Source: a virus
Direction: 5' to 3' (one strand)
Virus record (IMG/VR): IMGVR_UViG_3300047548_001127
Location: 1 to 26,212 of that record
Length of the DNA stretch: 26,212 nt
Shown here: positions 17,301 through 23,780 of the stretch, piece by piece
How positions within the stretch are numbered: the first letter of the stretch is position 1
How the letters are laid out: each line of letters begins with the position of its first letter
Made by a program: the position numbers and the translations under genes
Notes under the pieces: generated by a model
The model's input: the letters and a program-made list of their open reading frames with translations, nothing else
The model's database searches: none
Told to the model about the DNA's origin: nothing

Positions 17301-20300
17301 TTGTTGATGTTGAGGTACTGCAATGGGAATTGCAGCACTGGATCAATAACTGTTGTGTCGCTGACTGCGTAACTGAACAATTTGCTACCAGAGAATGTAG
17401 TTGACTGGTACTTACTGTCGTCACCAAAACTTACACCCTGTGGGTCATAGATGTTGTACAAAGGAGCCTGTTGCACACTGGTTTTTTGTTGTGCAGGTTG
17501 CCATTCAGTTCCGTTGTACCAGTAAGTTTTTCCAACTTCTGTGCTGCCGGCTAAAACCACAGTGGATTGATCAACCAATACTTCACCGTCTGATGCTAGT
17601 GTAAGTTTGATAATAGGCTGATCAACGTTGGCCACACCGGTTCCGGATCCAGCAATTTGTGCAATGAAAGTGTCTCCAACTGCATAAGTGATACCAGTGG
17701 TGCCTGCTACAGCGTTCCAATCTGTGTTACCAAGTGTGGCAATTTTGTAATGCACGCCAAACAAGAAATTACCGGCTGTTGTAGATGGGCTTACATCAGG
17801 AACCACAAAACTCACAACGTAAATTTTGTTTCTAACATCAGCATCTTCATCAGCAGCAAAAATTACACGACTACCTTCAACAAGACTGTAACCATCTGAG
17901 GTATATCCAGTTGAACCTTGAATGTTACTAAATGCATCAGTTTCAGCAAAGTCAATGATATCTACTGGCTGTTTGCCTTCGGTGCCCATGTTCCATAGTC
18001 GAATTCCTGGACGGAATTGAATAATTGGACGCTTGGCTCGGTTTTCTTTGCTGAGTTCAGCAGCCGTATTATTGTAAGCAGCCGCAGCATTGATGACATC
18101 AATATGGAACCAACGATTACTTCTAGTCCATGGGTTTAAATCTTTGCTGGCTCGATCAATAGTTAGATAATCAATGTCCTGTGGCTCAGTTGTAATTGTT
18201 GATGTGTCATTGTCAACAGCGTAAGTTTCGGGAACTACAAAATTAGTAACAGGCAACAGCTCAATGGATGTGCCTACGCCACTGACATAATATTGTCTGT
18301 CAGCAATGGTCGTTGCTGTGCCCTCGCCAGTACCAGTTAACAAATCTGCAATTACACCACCGGGGGTTTCGCTTATGGTAAATTTGAATCCATCGGCGGA
18401 TATGCTTCGAACATAGTAGTTTATTCCTGGTGTGATTCCGCCTAGAGTTGGTGAAGCAAAAGAAATTTGCTGACCGACATAAAGGCTACCAGTGTCAGTG
18501 CTGCTGATATAATTTGTACTAGCATCGGTGGCATAGTAAGTGATAGAATCTACGCCAGATGCATAGCTCAATGGGGACACATCACCGGTGAATCGAACTT
18601 TCAAACCATTGGTAAATTCTACGCCATTGGGCGAAGTATAGTTTTTCTTGCCAATAATTTCGTCAATGAACAATGTGCTAGTAGTAGTCTGGTCAATTAG
18701 CTTGATACGACCAAAAATTTCCGGGTCTGTTCCGTCCTGGTAGTACAATGTATCTTGCACAGCAGTCAGCAAAGGAATTTGTTCAAAAGTCTCAGTGGCA
18801 TTTTTGTACCAGTTGGTATTGCTGTAAGTTTGACCATAACGGATGGTAAACTTTTCAAGCGAGTCAACTGTTTCAACTTTGCTGAGTTGCATGTAGTTGG
18901 CACCGTTGAGATTGACATAGGTAATTTGCCAAATTTGATAACGGTCTTGAGGTGGAATCTCAGTAGTTTCACCAAAAGTGGTTGAGTCGTAGCTACCAAA
19001 CAAACCATTGTTGGCCGCACCAGCATTTAGGGGATCGTAAAAGCTGGTACGTAACCAACCGCCAGCTTCGGTGTCTTGAACCGGGTTGGTAAAAATCAGT
19101 GTGCGATTGTTGAGGTTAGTGATACCATCAATGCCGCCGCGACTGACAATAAACTCTTCTACTGGTTGGTTGTTGATTTCGTCAAACTTGAGAGACGTTA
19201 CTAAATCAACAAAGTAGGGAGTGGTGCTGCCGTTGACCCATTGCAGATTGTAATAGAATTCTTGAGCAGTTTTTTGTGGTACATTAAATGTAATAGTACC
19301 AAGATCTTCGCCGTTGTTGATGACTCCAAACACATCTCGACTTGAAATGTTAGGTGTGGCTGGCATTGTTCCAGACACGCCAGGTGCAGCCTGAATCCAG
19401 AATCCTGGACCTGTTCCCGGTGTACCATCAACGATGTTTAGAGTACCATGCATGTTGGTTTGATTTTCTGCGGTGTAATACAGAACATCGGGTGCATCTT
19501 GTGGAACAGTAAAAGTCACTAAACCTGTGATAGATCCGTTACGACTTACACCGTTGTTGTAAACTTCACCAAGTCCAGTTACAGGTTGTGTTTTAATCCA
19601 GAAAGGATATGAACCGTTTAAGTTCAAGTTAAACACATAGGTGTTTCCGCGGGCCAGTGTCAGCGTAGGATTGTTTAAATTGTCAATCACATAAGCTGAA
19701 ATTCCACTGTTACGGACACGATAGTTAACGGTTTCTTTATTGTTTTGCGCAACTTGGAAAGTGTAGCTGCCGCCGCGCACTAATTCAACAATGGGGTTGT
19801 CGCCATTGAGGTTAGAGAATGTGTAAACTCCGTTTTCACGATTGACTATAAAATTAGCAGTTGTAGGAACACCAGTGGCTGCAACATCAACAACCAAGGG
19901 GCCTTCGGGAACCCAGAAGTATTGACTGAAGTTAACAAACGCATCAAAGTCAATGAAAGGGTCCCACGAATAGTACTGACTTTCATACAGTCGGTCAGGA
20001 CGATTGCTAATGCCATTTTGGAATCCAATGGCATCATTGATGCCCGGATACGTAATAACATCAATGATGTTGTTGGTATCAGGCTCAAGACTTACAACAC
20101 CAGGTTCAAGTTGATAATTTGCTCGTGTGGTGTTAGGCTCAACGACATAACGATCGTTGGGGTTTACACCGGGTCCCACAGTGCGGCCAATAAAACCTTG
20201 TGTTTTCTTAAAAGCTGGTTCTTGTATCAGCTGGTCCAGAGTTGCTGCAAGGAACTGCTTGTTTGCATCAGTTTGAAAAATTTCTGGAAGAAAATCTACA

Positions 20301-20317
20301 CTACGAATTTTGGCCAT
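5387..20317 (-). CDS. Giant multidomain virion structural protein, 4976 aa (baseplate wedge/fiber-associated)
   Basis: One uninterrupted frame encodes about 540 kDa. ATG overlaps the gp6 stop (TAATG) with GGAG 7 bases upstream. Residues 1-145 (IRSVDFLPEIFQT, AATLDQLIQEPAFKKTQGF, YYSWDPFIDFD) match, from memory, the start of large virion proteins placed after gp6 in T4-like marine phages. Further parts are: a cupredoxin-like domain (about 216-297); a G-x-x-Y-x-I-x-T-x-G-x-TDW module (about 853-893); a non-repetitive core (about 1450-2000, with HVLAVTRPAKFFALFADRDLY); an FG-GAP propeller (2433-3302); W-x5-Y carbohydrate-binding-like modules starting at W2024, W3047, W4082 and W4383; GSGY/GSGF beta repeats (about 2720 and 3990-4050); and a C-terminus with GERIMYRERN and RRGTAGTAAADHSAGD (about 4780-4830), ending TVPARFLRGL. 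Its position is that of T4 gp7, so a wedge role with surface-binding extensions is inferred. It is about five times longer than T4 gp7. Confidence 0.85.
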   Translation of the reverse strand: MAKIRSVDFLPEIFQTDANKQFLAATLDQLIQEPAFKKTQGFIGRTVGPGVNPNDRYVVEPNTTRANYQLEPGVVSLEPDTNNIIDVITYPGINDAIGFQNGISNRPDRLYESQYYSWDPFIDFDAFVNFSQYFWVPEGPLVVDVAATGVPTTANFIVNRENGVYTFSNLNGDNPIVELVRGGSYTFQVAQNNKETVNYRVRNSGISAYVIDNLNNPTLTLARGNTYVFNLNLNGSYPFWIKTQPVTGLGEVYNNGVSRNGSITGLVTFTVPQDAPDVLYYTAENQTNMHGTLNIVDGTPGTGPGFWIQAAPGVSGTMPATPNISSRDVFGVINNGEDLGTITFNVPQKTAQEFYYNLQWVNGSTTPYFVDLVTSLKFDEINNQPVEEFIVSRGGIDGITNLNNRTLIFTNPVQDTEAGGWLRTSFYDPLNAGAANNGLFGSYDSTTFGETTEIPPQDRYQIWQITYVNLNGANYMQLSKVETVDSLEKFTIRYGQTYSNTNWYKNATETFEQIPLLTAVQDTLYYQDGTDPEIFGRIKLIDQTTTSTLFIDEIIGKKNYTSPNGVEFTNGLKVRFTGDVSPLSYASGVDSITYYATDASTNYISSTDTGSLYVGQQISFASPTLGGITPGINYYVRSISADGFKFTISETPGGVIADLLTGTGEGTATTIADRQYYVSGVGTSIELLPVTNFVVPETYAVDNDTSTITTEPQDIDYLTIDRASKDLNPWTRSNRWFHIDVINAAAAYNNTAAELSKENRAKRPIIQFRPGIRLWNMGTEGKQPVDIIDFAETDAFSNIQGSTGYTSDGYSLVEGSRVIFAADEDADVRNKIYVVSFVVPDVSPSTTAGNFLFGVHYKIATLGNTDWNAVAGTTGITYAVGDTFIAQIAGSGTGVANVDQPIIKLTLASDGEVLVDQSTVVLAGSTEVGKTYWYNGTEWQPAQQKTSVQQAPLYNIYDPQGVSFGDDSKYQSTTFSGSKLFSYAVSDTTVIDPVLQFPLQYLNINNVGDIVFENNLYKDTFLYVVDNVSITSDISSGSIREYQTRTTFQKQLGWQTGVVDSQVYQQFKFTYAGEALKLDVAVLPQTSIAVPVLKIYVGSKFQEPVTYSYTVGTDSTTVTLNTDRAVVGDIIEVLALSEQTSQVAFYQVPINLESNPLNANSPSFTLGTIRTHYESICENLLGLSGPIVGANNLRDLGNVVPYGLTILQQSSPMTLAGYFLRSKDYNIFESMQYNSREYIKFKAQMLDSVLTQNIGFQTIGQVLDTAIQDITLGKIGSQPFYWSDMIPQGVTTYSNTYTVSFITSNTFDTVQIYNFTSANYLGLAVYKNDVILTRGKDYDVATDGPRLTITTTLNIGDKITINEYQTTYGSFVPNTPTKLGLYPAWRPARITQITSNGEIEAILGHDGSITKVFGDIRDDVLLEFETRIFSNLKLDGNPVPLTITDVLPGQFRDTGFSLSEINTIFAQDFLSYCGWNKLDFKEQQFSNTNEFTWNYSSSKNKLNNENLLGAWRGIYRYFYDTQQPSLTPWEMLGFSIEPDWWQDTYGAAPYTADNLVLWDDLEAGYVRDPVVPYYVPEYARPGLARVIPTGTEGELLSPMQTVVGNLSEQQIQKSWALGDGGPVEASWWNSSAYPFSVMHVLAVTRPAKFFALFADRDLYRFNEDYQQYLYNNRYRLDANGVEVYGNGVSKASYINWIVDYNRVSGLDSTENLTKDLKSLDVRLCYRMASFSDKQYIQLYTEKSSPNSTNTALLIPDESYQLVLYKNQPFDRVIYSSVAIQKTAGGGYAVFGYSTAQPYFNILESRAAGRMQTYSTAGITVRVPTFYTDTVVRVPYGFVFESPTSVADFLLSYGQFLETQGLTFTNQANGYVLDWPRMVNEFLYWSQQGWGTDAIINLNPLADGVSVTKEQAIVDTIRTQTAENSILNQNNQEFATRNLNIVRLDNTFKVQPLTPDSISYIDVNFTTYEHMIVLDNRSVFGDLIYDPTTGARQSRLNLNAVTTTDWNGSVNAPGFILNQNNVEEWTGTKTYSKGEIVKYKNVYWSALKIVQPSATFNFNDWAQSDYSQIELGLLPNISNKADQLVNSYNINAANIESDNDLLSYGLIGFRPRQYMASLNLDSVTQLNIYRQFLGTKGTIQSAELFKGANFGKEAADYDIYENWAVQRAVYGANANRSYFELRLNRALLNPNPSLVQVVLPQQVSDADQTILLNDVWRQSYKLTSPDILPTTTISVTDVALPTAGYVNLNDADLTVFDINDTESLDQNLDSIGVGTSIWVAKINNYDWGIYRAQPVPGVIEHVCDNLDGTSRAIFSEQHGLSVGDKLIIKFFDIEINGVYQVLSVPNLNTVNIAFQFTGDRAVANGAGLGFTLQTMRVAQPSDIENLPYANQITTGAKVWVDDNGSGLWQVLEKQQVFDSNAILTPLILDASEQYGASVAQAQNRLATLVGSPRYGFGTGTAKGAVYLYVKSSAEEYVPISPLADADAILTLDGTGVLGYGTSVEFGNQTWAVAGAPGSLGPGSQANVGYAAVIYRDPALGQPGVVPYVQWQLLVPDVTADRTAAGEFGYSVTMSQDERWMYIGAPGVNKVYAYGRVDYQNQFARARGDGVTKVYPFKETVQINAATQIKVSLDGNVQTLNVDYTVDAAFTKVTFVNAPGVDVLVDIQRIYVQQLDAQTYYDVTQSATSGGGAGAKFTVVRIRNEVGQPGATVGTVGATSLGSGYAPGDTITIAGASFGSTNNITLTVTTVGAGGTLGLFNIAYTPPALTTVFSLNEYFFTVDNIYGFSVTVNGVLYRPYIDYTFNNTTKDLTFTTVPAQGAVIIVNAQGYFEFVNTITTSGLTAGARFGHSVSCTVDGRQLMIGAPNQTVDGSVEAGAVYVFDRNVQKFIYGTDPSSISFSLLGTPVGPLSVLVNGSFLINETDSVLDAANTFTWNGSTTVTVNTDLQIGDIVEIETNQFALVQQTTQNEVAGASNFGSAVDICVNSCSLYIGEPQSSIQIYKGGVVERFVNQSRVFGLTESVNANPALTAGHTLRVNDIDVPVPASWTSATSYYKNDVVYNLSGSTYTIYRALQDVGVGVLITNTSYWVPVTTTTTAASIYIRALAAQINASVPNVSATVSTGGIMTLAVINADAVMPTSKLTVLPGSVGTAYNTIGFETFVWTQTITSPYPVAQAGFGSSLSISDTAVNLVVGAPRGTLYLEIEFDNGTTIFDVGSTTFFTSVVQSGAAYTFDYLPSSSSSKTNPGKFIFGVQVGSESVNSFDYFGTSVYYSSGVLLAGAIGYDADDSALSNYGSVFVFENTTRSPAWSVIRQQQPVVDVRLLNSVFLYNQITSETTEFLDFINPLQGKILGVARQNINYVGAVDPASYNVGPINIRGTTWGADRVGEIWWDTSTVRFIDPNQDDIVYASRRWSQVFAGSSVDVYQWIVSPVPPSQYTGEGVVKDPLSYTINSRLGVDGTIATDYYFWVRGITQTATHLGKTLPVSVIASYIENPRASGIPYIAPINASTFALYNSADYIEAQDTIINIEFDRELTGDNVHVEYELIPQDREDGFLSGNLYRKLQDSFCGVDTFGNLVPDTNLSIAERYGVQFRPRQSMFVDRFAALKNYLMRANAVLAQYSIAENRTFNLLNSAEPEPSASSGLWNLRVANLEILGFQNIYSVPLGYRYLVVTDSSNRGLWTIYTVEASDTVLGQRDLVLTRVQNYNTPDYWSYINWYMPGYNSSTKVIAEVPTYTALDTLSTVTVGSSVKVTANAQGKWEIYLRTDTGWQRVGLQDGTIEFSSELWDYAAGRFGFDLEVFDAQYYDQEPVIETRKIIQAINEELFVDDLAIERNRSLVLMFNFVLSEFSAPEWLVKTSLIDVDHRIRDLLPYQNYIRDNQEFVEQYIQEVKPYHVQIREFNLKYSGTDDFLGDLTDFDVPSYYNTTLETPQYTSPVLLPYNQSTSFGSASNTLSNTPASSTVWQGWPYSQWYNNFLLNLDEIQLVEGGSGFTEPPTVIIQGDAEVPATAVATISSTGAITNVTVTDSGSGYRSTPTIVFDGGNGTGARAYAIMSNDVVRSFRTVIRYDRYQYVSSVVDWNENGTYQDGTLVRYDNRVWQASSADSTAVVGPTFNLEDWTLVNPGTFNYGQGALGLTGIDRTKGLYVAGVNQPGVELPLLIDGIDYPGVQVYGDYFLGNPANLDAVYQSAFTDTALGERFSDINVDGGQFIGPYEGHAPEELVNGSEYDTLDFRVFTRPGSDWSDDGHGCQIGTIRYTYIPSVINVYSWANVVDHPVQVIVSNLTVGIDLAPGIDYTIDWENQTVSMLGNITEGQVMNIAVYEIGGGSQLFRGNYTVADIEDDGSVIIPVNNAEVWTVATFLNGQNVVGATWEPYAEAQTWNILTAYNRLDVVVDNAGYYRAVQDVPVGITITDTEYWFPFVPTLLTKVFLNQTVNSGDGIALVAMGYTTPEQYSWSTPQVQYVVADATLAANRTIVLDNNMGGTNVANLIVTKGGLRLRPPACIEWIGDDSSVSFGLPQRMGFNQDIINAPTDIQVWVDNVLQEQSFGPVVGSYSVTTWTGSNTPGRQVIFTTPPAAGARILISVSTVSDYEIVGNELQITALVNINDVIGITSWNDTAQQQLLTILWQGPVTTGVTVEEPYDSTAYDLATVSFTPGAYDYTAGTSVSTNEFYLQRDDIVASRLWVTLDGERLFEGIDYTVENGYLILASGAIKSNQVVVVTETTNSIVPESMGFRIFQDMRGVQATYRITSTTSTVLTQDLSATDDIIYVEDAHTLGDPNLAIGIFGVVTINGERIMYRERNTALNTVSGLRRGTAGTAAADHSAGDPVYDMGRGNLMATEYQDYIVSDSSIGDGTTSVFYAPSIEFEDFEDSSTENKAIEVYVGGIRQYAYSDTSAESQYRWFVTDFDPLAIDFVVDDTVYPPLTAPAANVEVTILVRRGVTWYQQGVGTASDGVALQDTNTVPARFLRGL
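10412..13021 (-). repeat. Seven FG-GAP repeats (integrin-alpha-like beta-propeller) within the giant protein
   Basis: Seven copies of the pattern [YF]-G-x-[SA]-[VL] ... [VIA]-G-[AES]-[PI] ... G-x-[VA]-[YF]-x-[YF] occur, starting near residues 2433, 2498, 2566, 2847, 2976, 3178 and 3266. Clear examples are FGHSVSCTVDGRQLMIGAPN with GAVYVFD, and FGYSVTMSQDERWMYIGAP. Seven is the blade number of the integrin-alpha propeller. Long insertions separate blades 3-4, 4-5 and 5-6, and one holds a carbohydrate-binding-like module. I did not see a convincing DxDxDG calcium loop inside the blades. Confidence 0.7.
19427..19672 (-). other. Cupredoxin-like domain of the giant protein, metal site degenerate
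   Basis: Residues about 216-297 follow the plan of a small cupredoxin-like domain common in marine phage structural proteins: NPTLTLARGNTYVFNL, then PFWIKT, then TFTVPQDAP and LYY, ending MHGTLNI. In the copper-type version the ligands are a His before PFWIKT and a C-x2-H-x2-M set after LYY. Here they align with Tyr237, Ala283, Gln286 and Met289, so three of four ligands are lost. The fold assignment is from motif memory. Confidence 0.55.
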
Positions 20318-23300
20318 TAGATAACTCCGCTACCGGGGGCAGTACGCAAATTGGTACTGGTCAACGCTTCGATTACATCAATATTATTGATGGTAGCACC
20401 GTTGACAAAAATTTCATTTGGTGCTGAACGGATTTCGTATAAGTCACCAAAATATTTTTGTGGATCTAGTGGTACTAGAACCACAGAACTAATAATTGTA
20501 CCTAGCTGTCTATGCAAGTAAGCAGCTAGCTCAGAGAAGTAGAATGTGTCTCCAAAGTTCCACTTGTCAATACTGAAATAATCATTCATTGCAGCAACTA
20601 CAGCAGATTTAATCTCGCTAGTACTAGCAGTTGAATTGCTGGCACGAATAACTTTGATTGTAGCCTGCAAGTTGTTGGCGGCTTTCTCACCAAACAGTGG
20701 TTTGAATGTCACTGAGTTAAGAATGATGTTATCACTCAACATCTTGTAATCTTGTAATCCTTGATATGCTGTACTTAACTCATCAATTGTGGGCTGTGCA
20801 GGTTGTTCCACTGTGCCAGTTGTGTCACGAATCCAATTCTGATAGGCAGTGTAATAAGACTGTGTGACCACGTACAAATCAATGATGTTTGTAGTACCAG
20901 GGTCAATTCGGTTTGTCAACGGACTGTTGTGGCGATACTGGTAGTACAAACTTTGACGACCAGTTCTAGCAATCCACTCATTACTGACATCAATCAAGGT
21001 ACGAACGCCAGTGGTGCTAATACTGAGCTGATAGAATGCCCCAGTGTCTGTCTGGCTGGGATTTTGGTTGTAGGCATAAAATATTTGCCCTGGGCTCCAC
21101 TGAGTTTTAGCCAATTCAATATCATCTAATGTGGCATAGTCACTGGTTACTAATCCAGGTTCTACCAATAGGTAACGCTGTAAATTATCAAAGTCCACAG
21201 TTTTCTGTAGATAAACGTACTTTTGTGTTGGATTAGTATCTGGTGCAACAATTTCATCAAAGAAGTCTGGATTGTCTGGTACACCGTCGTTGTCGCTGTC
21301 ACGGAATCCCACAAGCACTTGGAAGTCGTCAACGTAACCATCACTTTCAACAGGTTGGCCAGTGATAGTCATTGGAATATCACCAGACAAAGTTTGTGTA
21401 GAATCGGGTTGTGTATTAACTGCCAGCACGTTAATGAAGTCGCGAATCACTGTGCCGGTCCGGCTGTCATACACTTGTTGCCCGTCATAGTAGAAGAAGC
21501 GTGTTTGTAACACAGAACCAAAGTAATATCCAAGACCACGGAACGTGATTGTGTAGTTTTGATTGCTAGTAACAAACTGAACTAACCAGCTTGCATCGCT
21601 GTTGGTATTGGATGTGGACCCAGCGTTGGCCAAACTAAACGGTGCATTTTCGTCAAGGTTGGTATTGGTAATCAAATACCAAGAATAGCGTGTTCCAGTA
21701 ATACTGCCGTCGTTGTCATAGCCAATGCCAAAATTGCGATACAGTAGAATTTGTTCGGCCATGGCCTGCTCTAATGCCAATGGCAAGTCGGTAACAAACA
21801 AAGGAATAATTGTTTCAACAATAGCACCTGTTGGAACAAAGTTGTTGATAGTAACTGGTCCAGCACCTGAAGATAGATTTCCAAGGCCGCTGTTGCTGCC
21901 GTCACCAACAATGACCTGTGGTGCTGCCCAGATAGATAATTTTTCGTCGGCTCTAGTTGGTGTACCCAATTGAAGTTTATTGTTTTGATCGAAATAGTAA
22001 CCAGTGGGTGCAACAAATTTGATCAGGGCACCAACAGCAACGTATTTGAACACAGTGCTCGAAGTGTCACCAACTGCAATTGGAGTTCCGCTGGCATTGA
22101 CAAAGTAGCCTGTGGTTTCGTTGGCCAGTGTTGTAGACTGGTGCCAAGTGCTCAGTGCAGTTGCACCTGTGTTGACAGTTTGACGTGGATAGTTAGCATA
22201 ATAAAACTGCTGAACTGTACTTTCGGCCAGCTGTGGCTGAACACGGTTTGTTACTACGTCAGCAATTTCGTTACGGCTTGTGTAGGAGAACAAAATTGTA
22301 GGAAGAATATCTTGTTCCCACAGTCCACCATCACTACCAAATGTGTTGGTGCTAGAATACTTGCCGGTGTTGTCAACTAAGTCTAGATAACGGCTGGTAC
22401 CAATACTGGCACGATTGACTGCCTTGCTCTTGACAATGCTGTTGTATTGTGTGTAAGGGAAGAGGTTATAGTCTTCACCATTGACCATACGGTTTTGTGT
22501 ATAAAAACGAGCAGGAGCACGTTGCTTGATTTCAGCAATAGGTTCACGTGCCTGACTGTTGCTTACAGGTTGGGTAATACCACAAGTAAATGTAACAGTC
22601 TCAAGGTTACCTTGACGGCTGATGTAACTGATAGGAATAGTTACAGCCTGCATTTCTTCAGGGTTGATGATGTATTGCAAACCGTTTGAGGCACGTACAT
22701 AGGCACGGAATGTACCCACTGGAATCTCTGAGAACACACCGTCACCAAACACCATGGTAATCTGGTCATTGGTACGACTTGTCACACTGTAGATTGGACG
22801 CAGGTCAGTGCCCAGCTGTTCAGCAGCAGCACTGTAAATGTTTTCAGTATATTCCCACTCTCGAGTAATATTACCAACGTTGTCTAACTGGAATAACCAA
22901 CGATCTTCGTTGTTGATACCTTCAATGTTGATGTTCACTGTGCGATTGCTGATGCGTTCGGCCAAGTTAAAATCTTGGTTTTGCAGCACACCTTGCTTGA
23001 ACATAAAGAAGTATCCAGTGTTGTTACTTGCAAAACCCAATTGATCGTTGCGGAACAAAATATTAAATGGTTGGTTTGGACGTGGGCTAGGCTCATACAG
23101 ATAATCTTCCCCGGTGCTGGTAGAAGTAACTGCTTCAAACGGCATACTGACACCATCAACTGTGGCAGTGTAAGGTACTACTGGCAGATATCCAGGAACC
23201 AAGTTAATGGCGTATTCGTCTGTGCGAACGCCCAGTATGGTCTGGCGGTTGCCAGGACGGCCTACACGTTGAGTGTCAACTAGACTAGCATTTAAGATTG

Positions 23301-23772
23301 CAGTAAATTGTTCTTGCCAGTCCGGATTTGTTGGGTCAGCCCAATTAATTGTAACGTTACTAAGGTTGACGCCCTGGTAATCATAGACGTTTTCAGTTGT
23401 AGTGATGTTGAAAACTTTGAGTAGCCCTTGTGCTGCTGTGTTACGCTTGGCAGTATAGCTAACAAGATTGGCAAGGCGAACCACACTATCACGACGTTCA
23501 GCAGTGTCTATGTAATTTTCTCGAGTGTTGAGGTCAGTACGAAAAGCCAGGGCTTGGCCCATAAAGGCAATGATATCCAGCAAAGCAATGAATTCCGAGC
23601 TTTCGATGTAGTCATTGAATGTTTCAGGATAATACAAACGCAAATAATCAATGAAACTCTTGCGCAGGGTTTCAAAGTCGTAGCTTTGGAAGTCAGCTTC
23701 GCGATAGGTTTGGTAGATTTGTTTCCAATCCTCAACGCCAAATATAGCTGTTTGTCTAGTAGTAGTTGCCAT
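20317..23772 (-). CDS. 6: Baseplate wedge protein, gp6-like, enlarged (1151 aa)
   Basis: The N-terminus (about residues 15-130: FETLRKSFIDYLRLYYPETFNDY, ESSEFIALLDIIAFMGQALAFRTDLNTRENYIDTAERRDSV) is typical of T4 gp6, which dimerises to form the ring of baseplate wedges around the hub. The C-terminus (IKVIRASNSTASTSEIKSAV, NDYFSIDKWNFGDTFYFSELAAYLHR) matches the baseplate J-like end. At 1151 aa it is far longer than T4 gp6 (about 660 aa); the extra length lies in the middle and includes an acidic DSDNDGVPDNPD loop at residues 825-836 and a GYDNDG near 686. The ATG is preceded by AGAGG at 8 bases; the next ATG-free upstream region carries a hairpin and a late-promoter-like motif. It lies between gp25 and the giant protein, as in T4-type gene order 25-6-7. 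Confidence 0.92.
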   Translation of the reverse strand: MATTTRQTAIFGVEDWKQIYQTYREADFQSYDFETLRKSFIDYLRLYYPETFNDYIESSEFIALLDIIAFMGQALAFRTDLNTRENYIDTAERRDSVVRLANLVSYTAKRNTAAQGLLKVFNITTTENVYDYQGVNLSNVTINWADPTNPDWQEQFTAILNASLVDTQRVGRPGNRQTILGVRTDEYAINLVPGYLPVVPYTATVDGVSMPFEAVTSTSTGEDYLYEPSPRPNQPFNILFRNDQLGFASNNTGYFFMFKQGVLQNQDFNLAERISNRTVNINIEGINNEDRWLFQLDNVGNITREWEYTENIYSAAAEQLGTDLRPIYSVTSRTNDQITMVFGDGVFSEIPVGTFRAYVRASNGLQYIINPEEMQAVTIPISYISRQGNLETVTFTCGITQPVSNSQAREPIAEIKQRAPARFYTQNRMVNGEDYNLFPYTQYNSIVKSKAVNRASIGTSRYLDLVDNTGKYSSTNTFGSDGGLWEQDILPTILFSYTSRNEIADVVTNRVQPQLAESTVQQFYYANYPRQTVNTGATALSTWHQSTTLANETTGYFVNASGTPIAVGDTSSTVFKYVAVGALIKFVAPTGYYFDQNNKLQLGTPTRADEKLSIWAAPQVIVGDGSNSGLGNLSSGAGPVTINNFVPTGAIVETIIPLFVTDLPLALEQAMAEQILLYRNFGIGYDNDGSITGTRYSWYLITNTNLDENAPFSLANAGSTSNTNSDASWLVQFVTSNQNYTITFRGLGYYFGSVLQTRFFYYDGQQVYDSRTGTVIRDFINVLAVNTQPDSTQTLSGDIPMTITGQPVESDGYVDDFQVLVGFRDSDNDGVPDNPDFFDEIVAPDTNPTQKYVYLQKTVDFDNLQRYLLVEPGLVTSDYATLDDIELAKTQWSPGQIFYAYNQNPSQTDTGAFYQLSISTTGVRTLIDVSNEWIARTGRQSLYYQYRHNSPLTNRIDPGTTNIIDLYVVTQSYYTAYQNWIRDTTGTVEQPAQPTIDELSTAYQGLQDYKMLSDNIILNSVTFKPLFGEKAANNLQATIKVIRASNSTASTSEIKSAVVAAMNDYFSIDKWNFGDTFYFSELAAYLHRQLGTIISSVVLVPLDPQKYFGDLYEIRSAPNEIFVNGATINNIDVIEALTSTNLRTAPGSGVI

Positions 23773-23780
23773 TCGTTATG

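Noticed and set aside
20317-20319. Programmed frameshift joining gp6 to the giant protein
   Set aside because: No slippery heptamer is seen; TAATG with GGAG upstream is fully explained by ordinary stop-start coupling.
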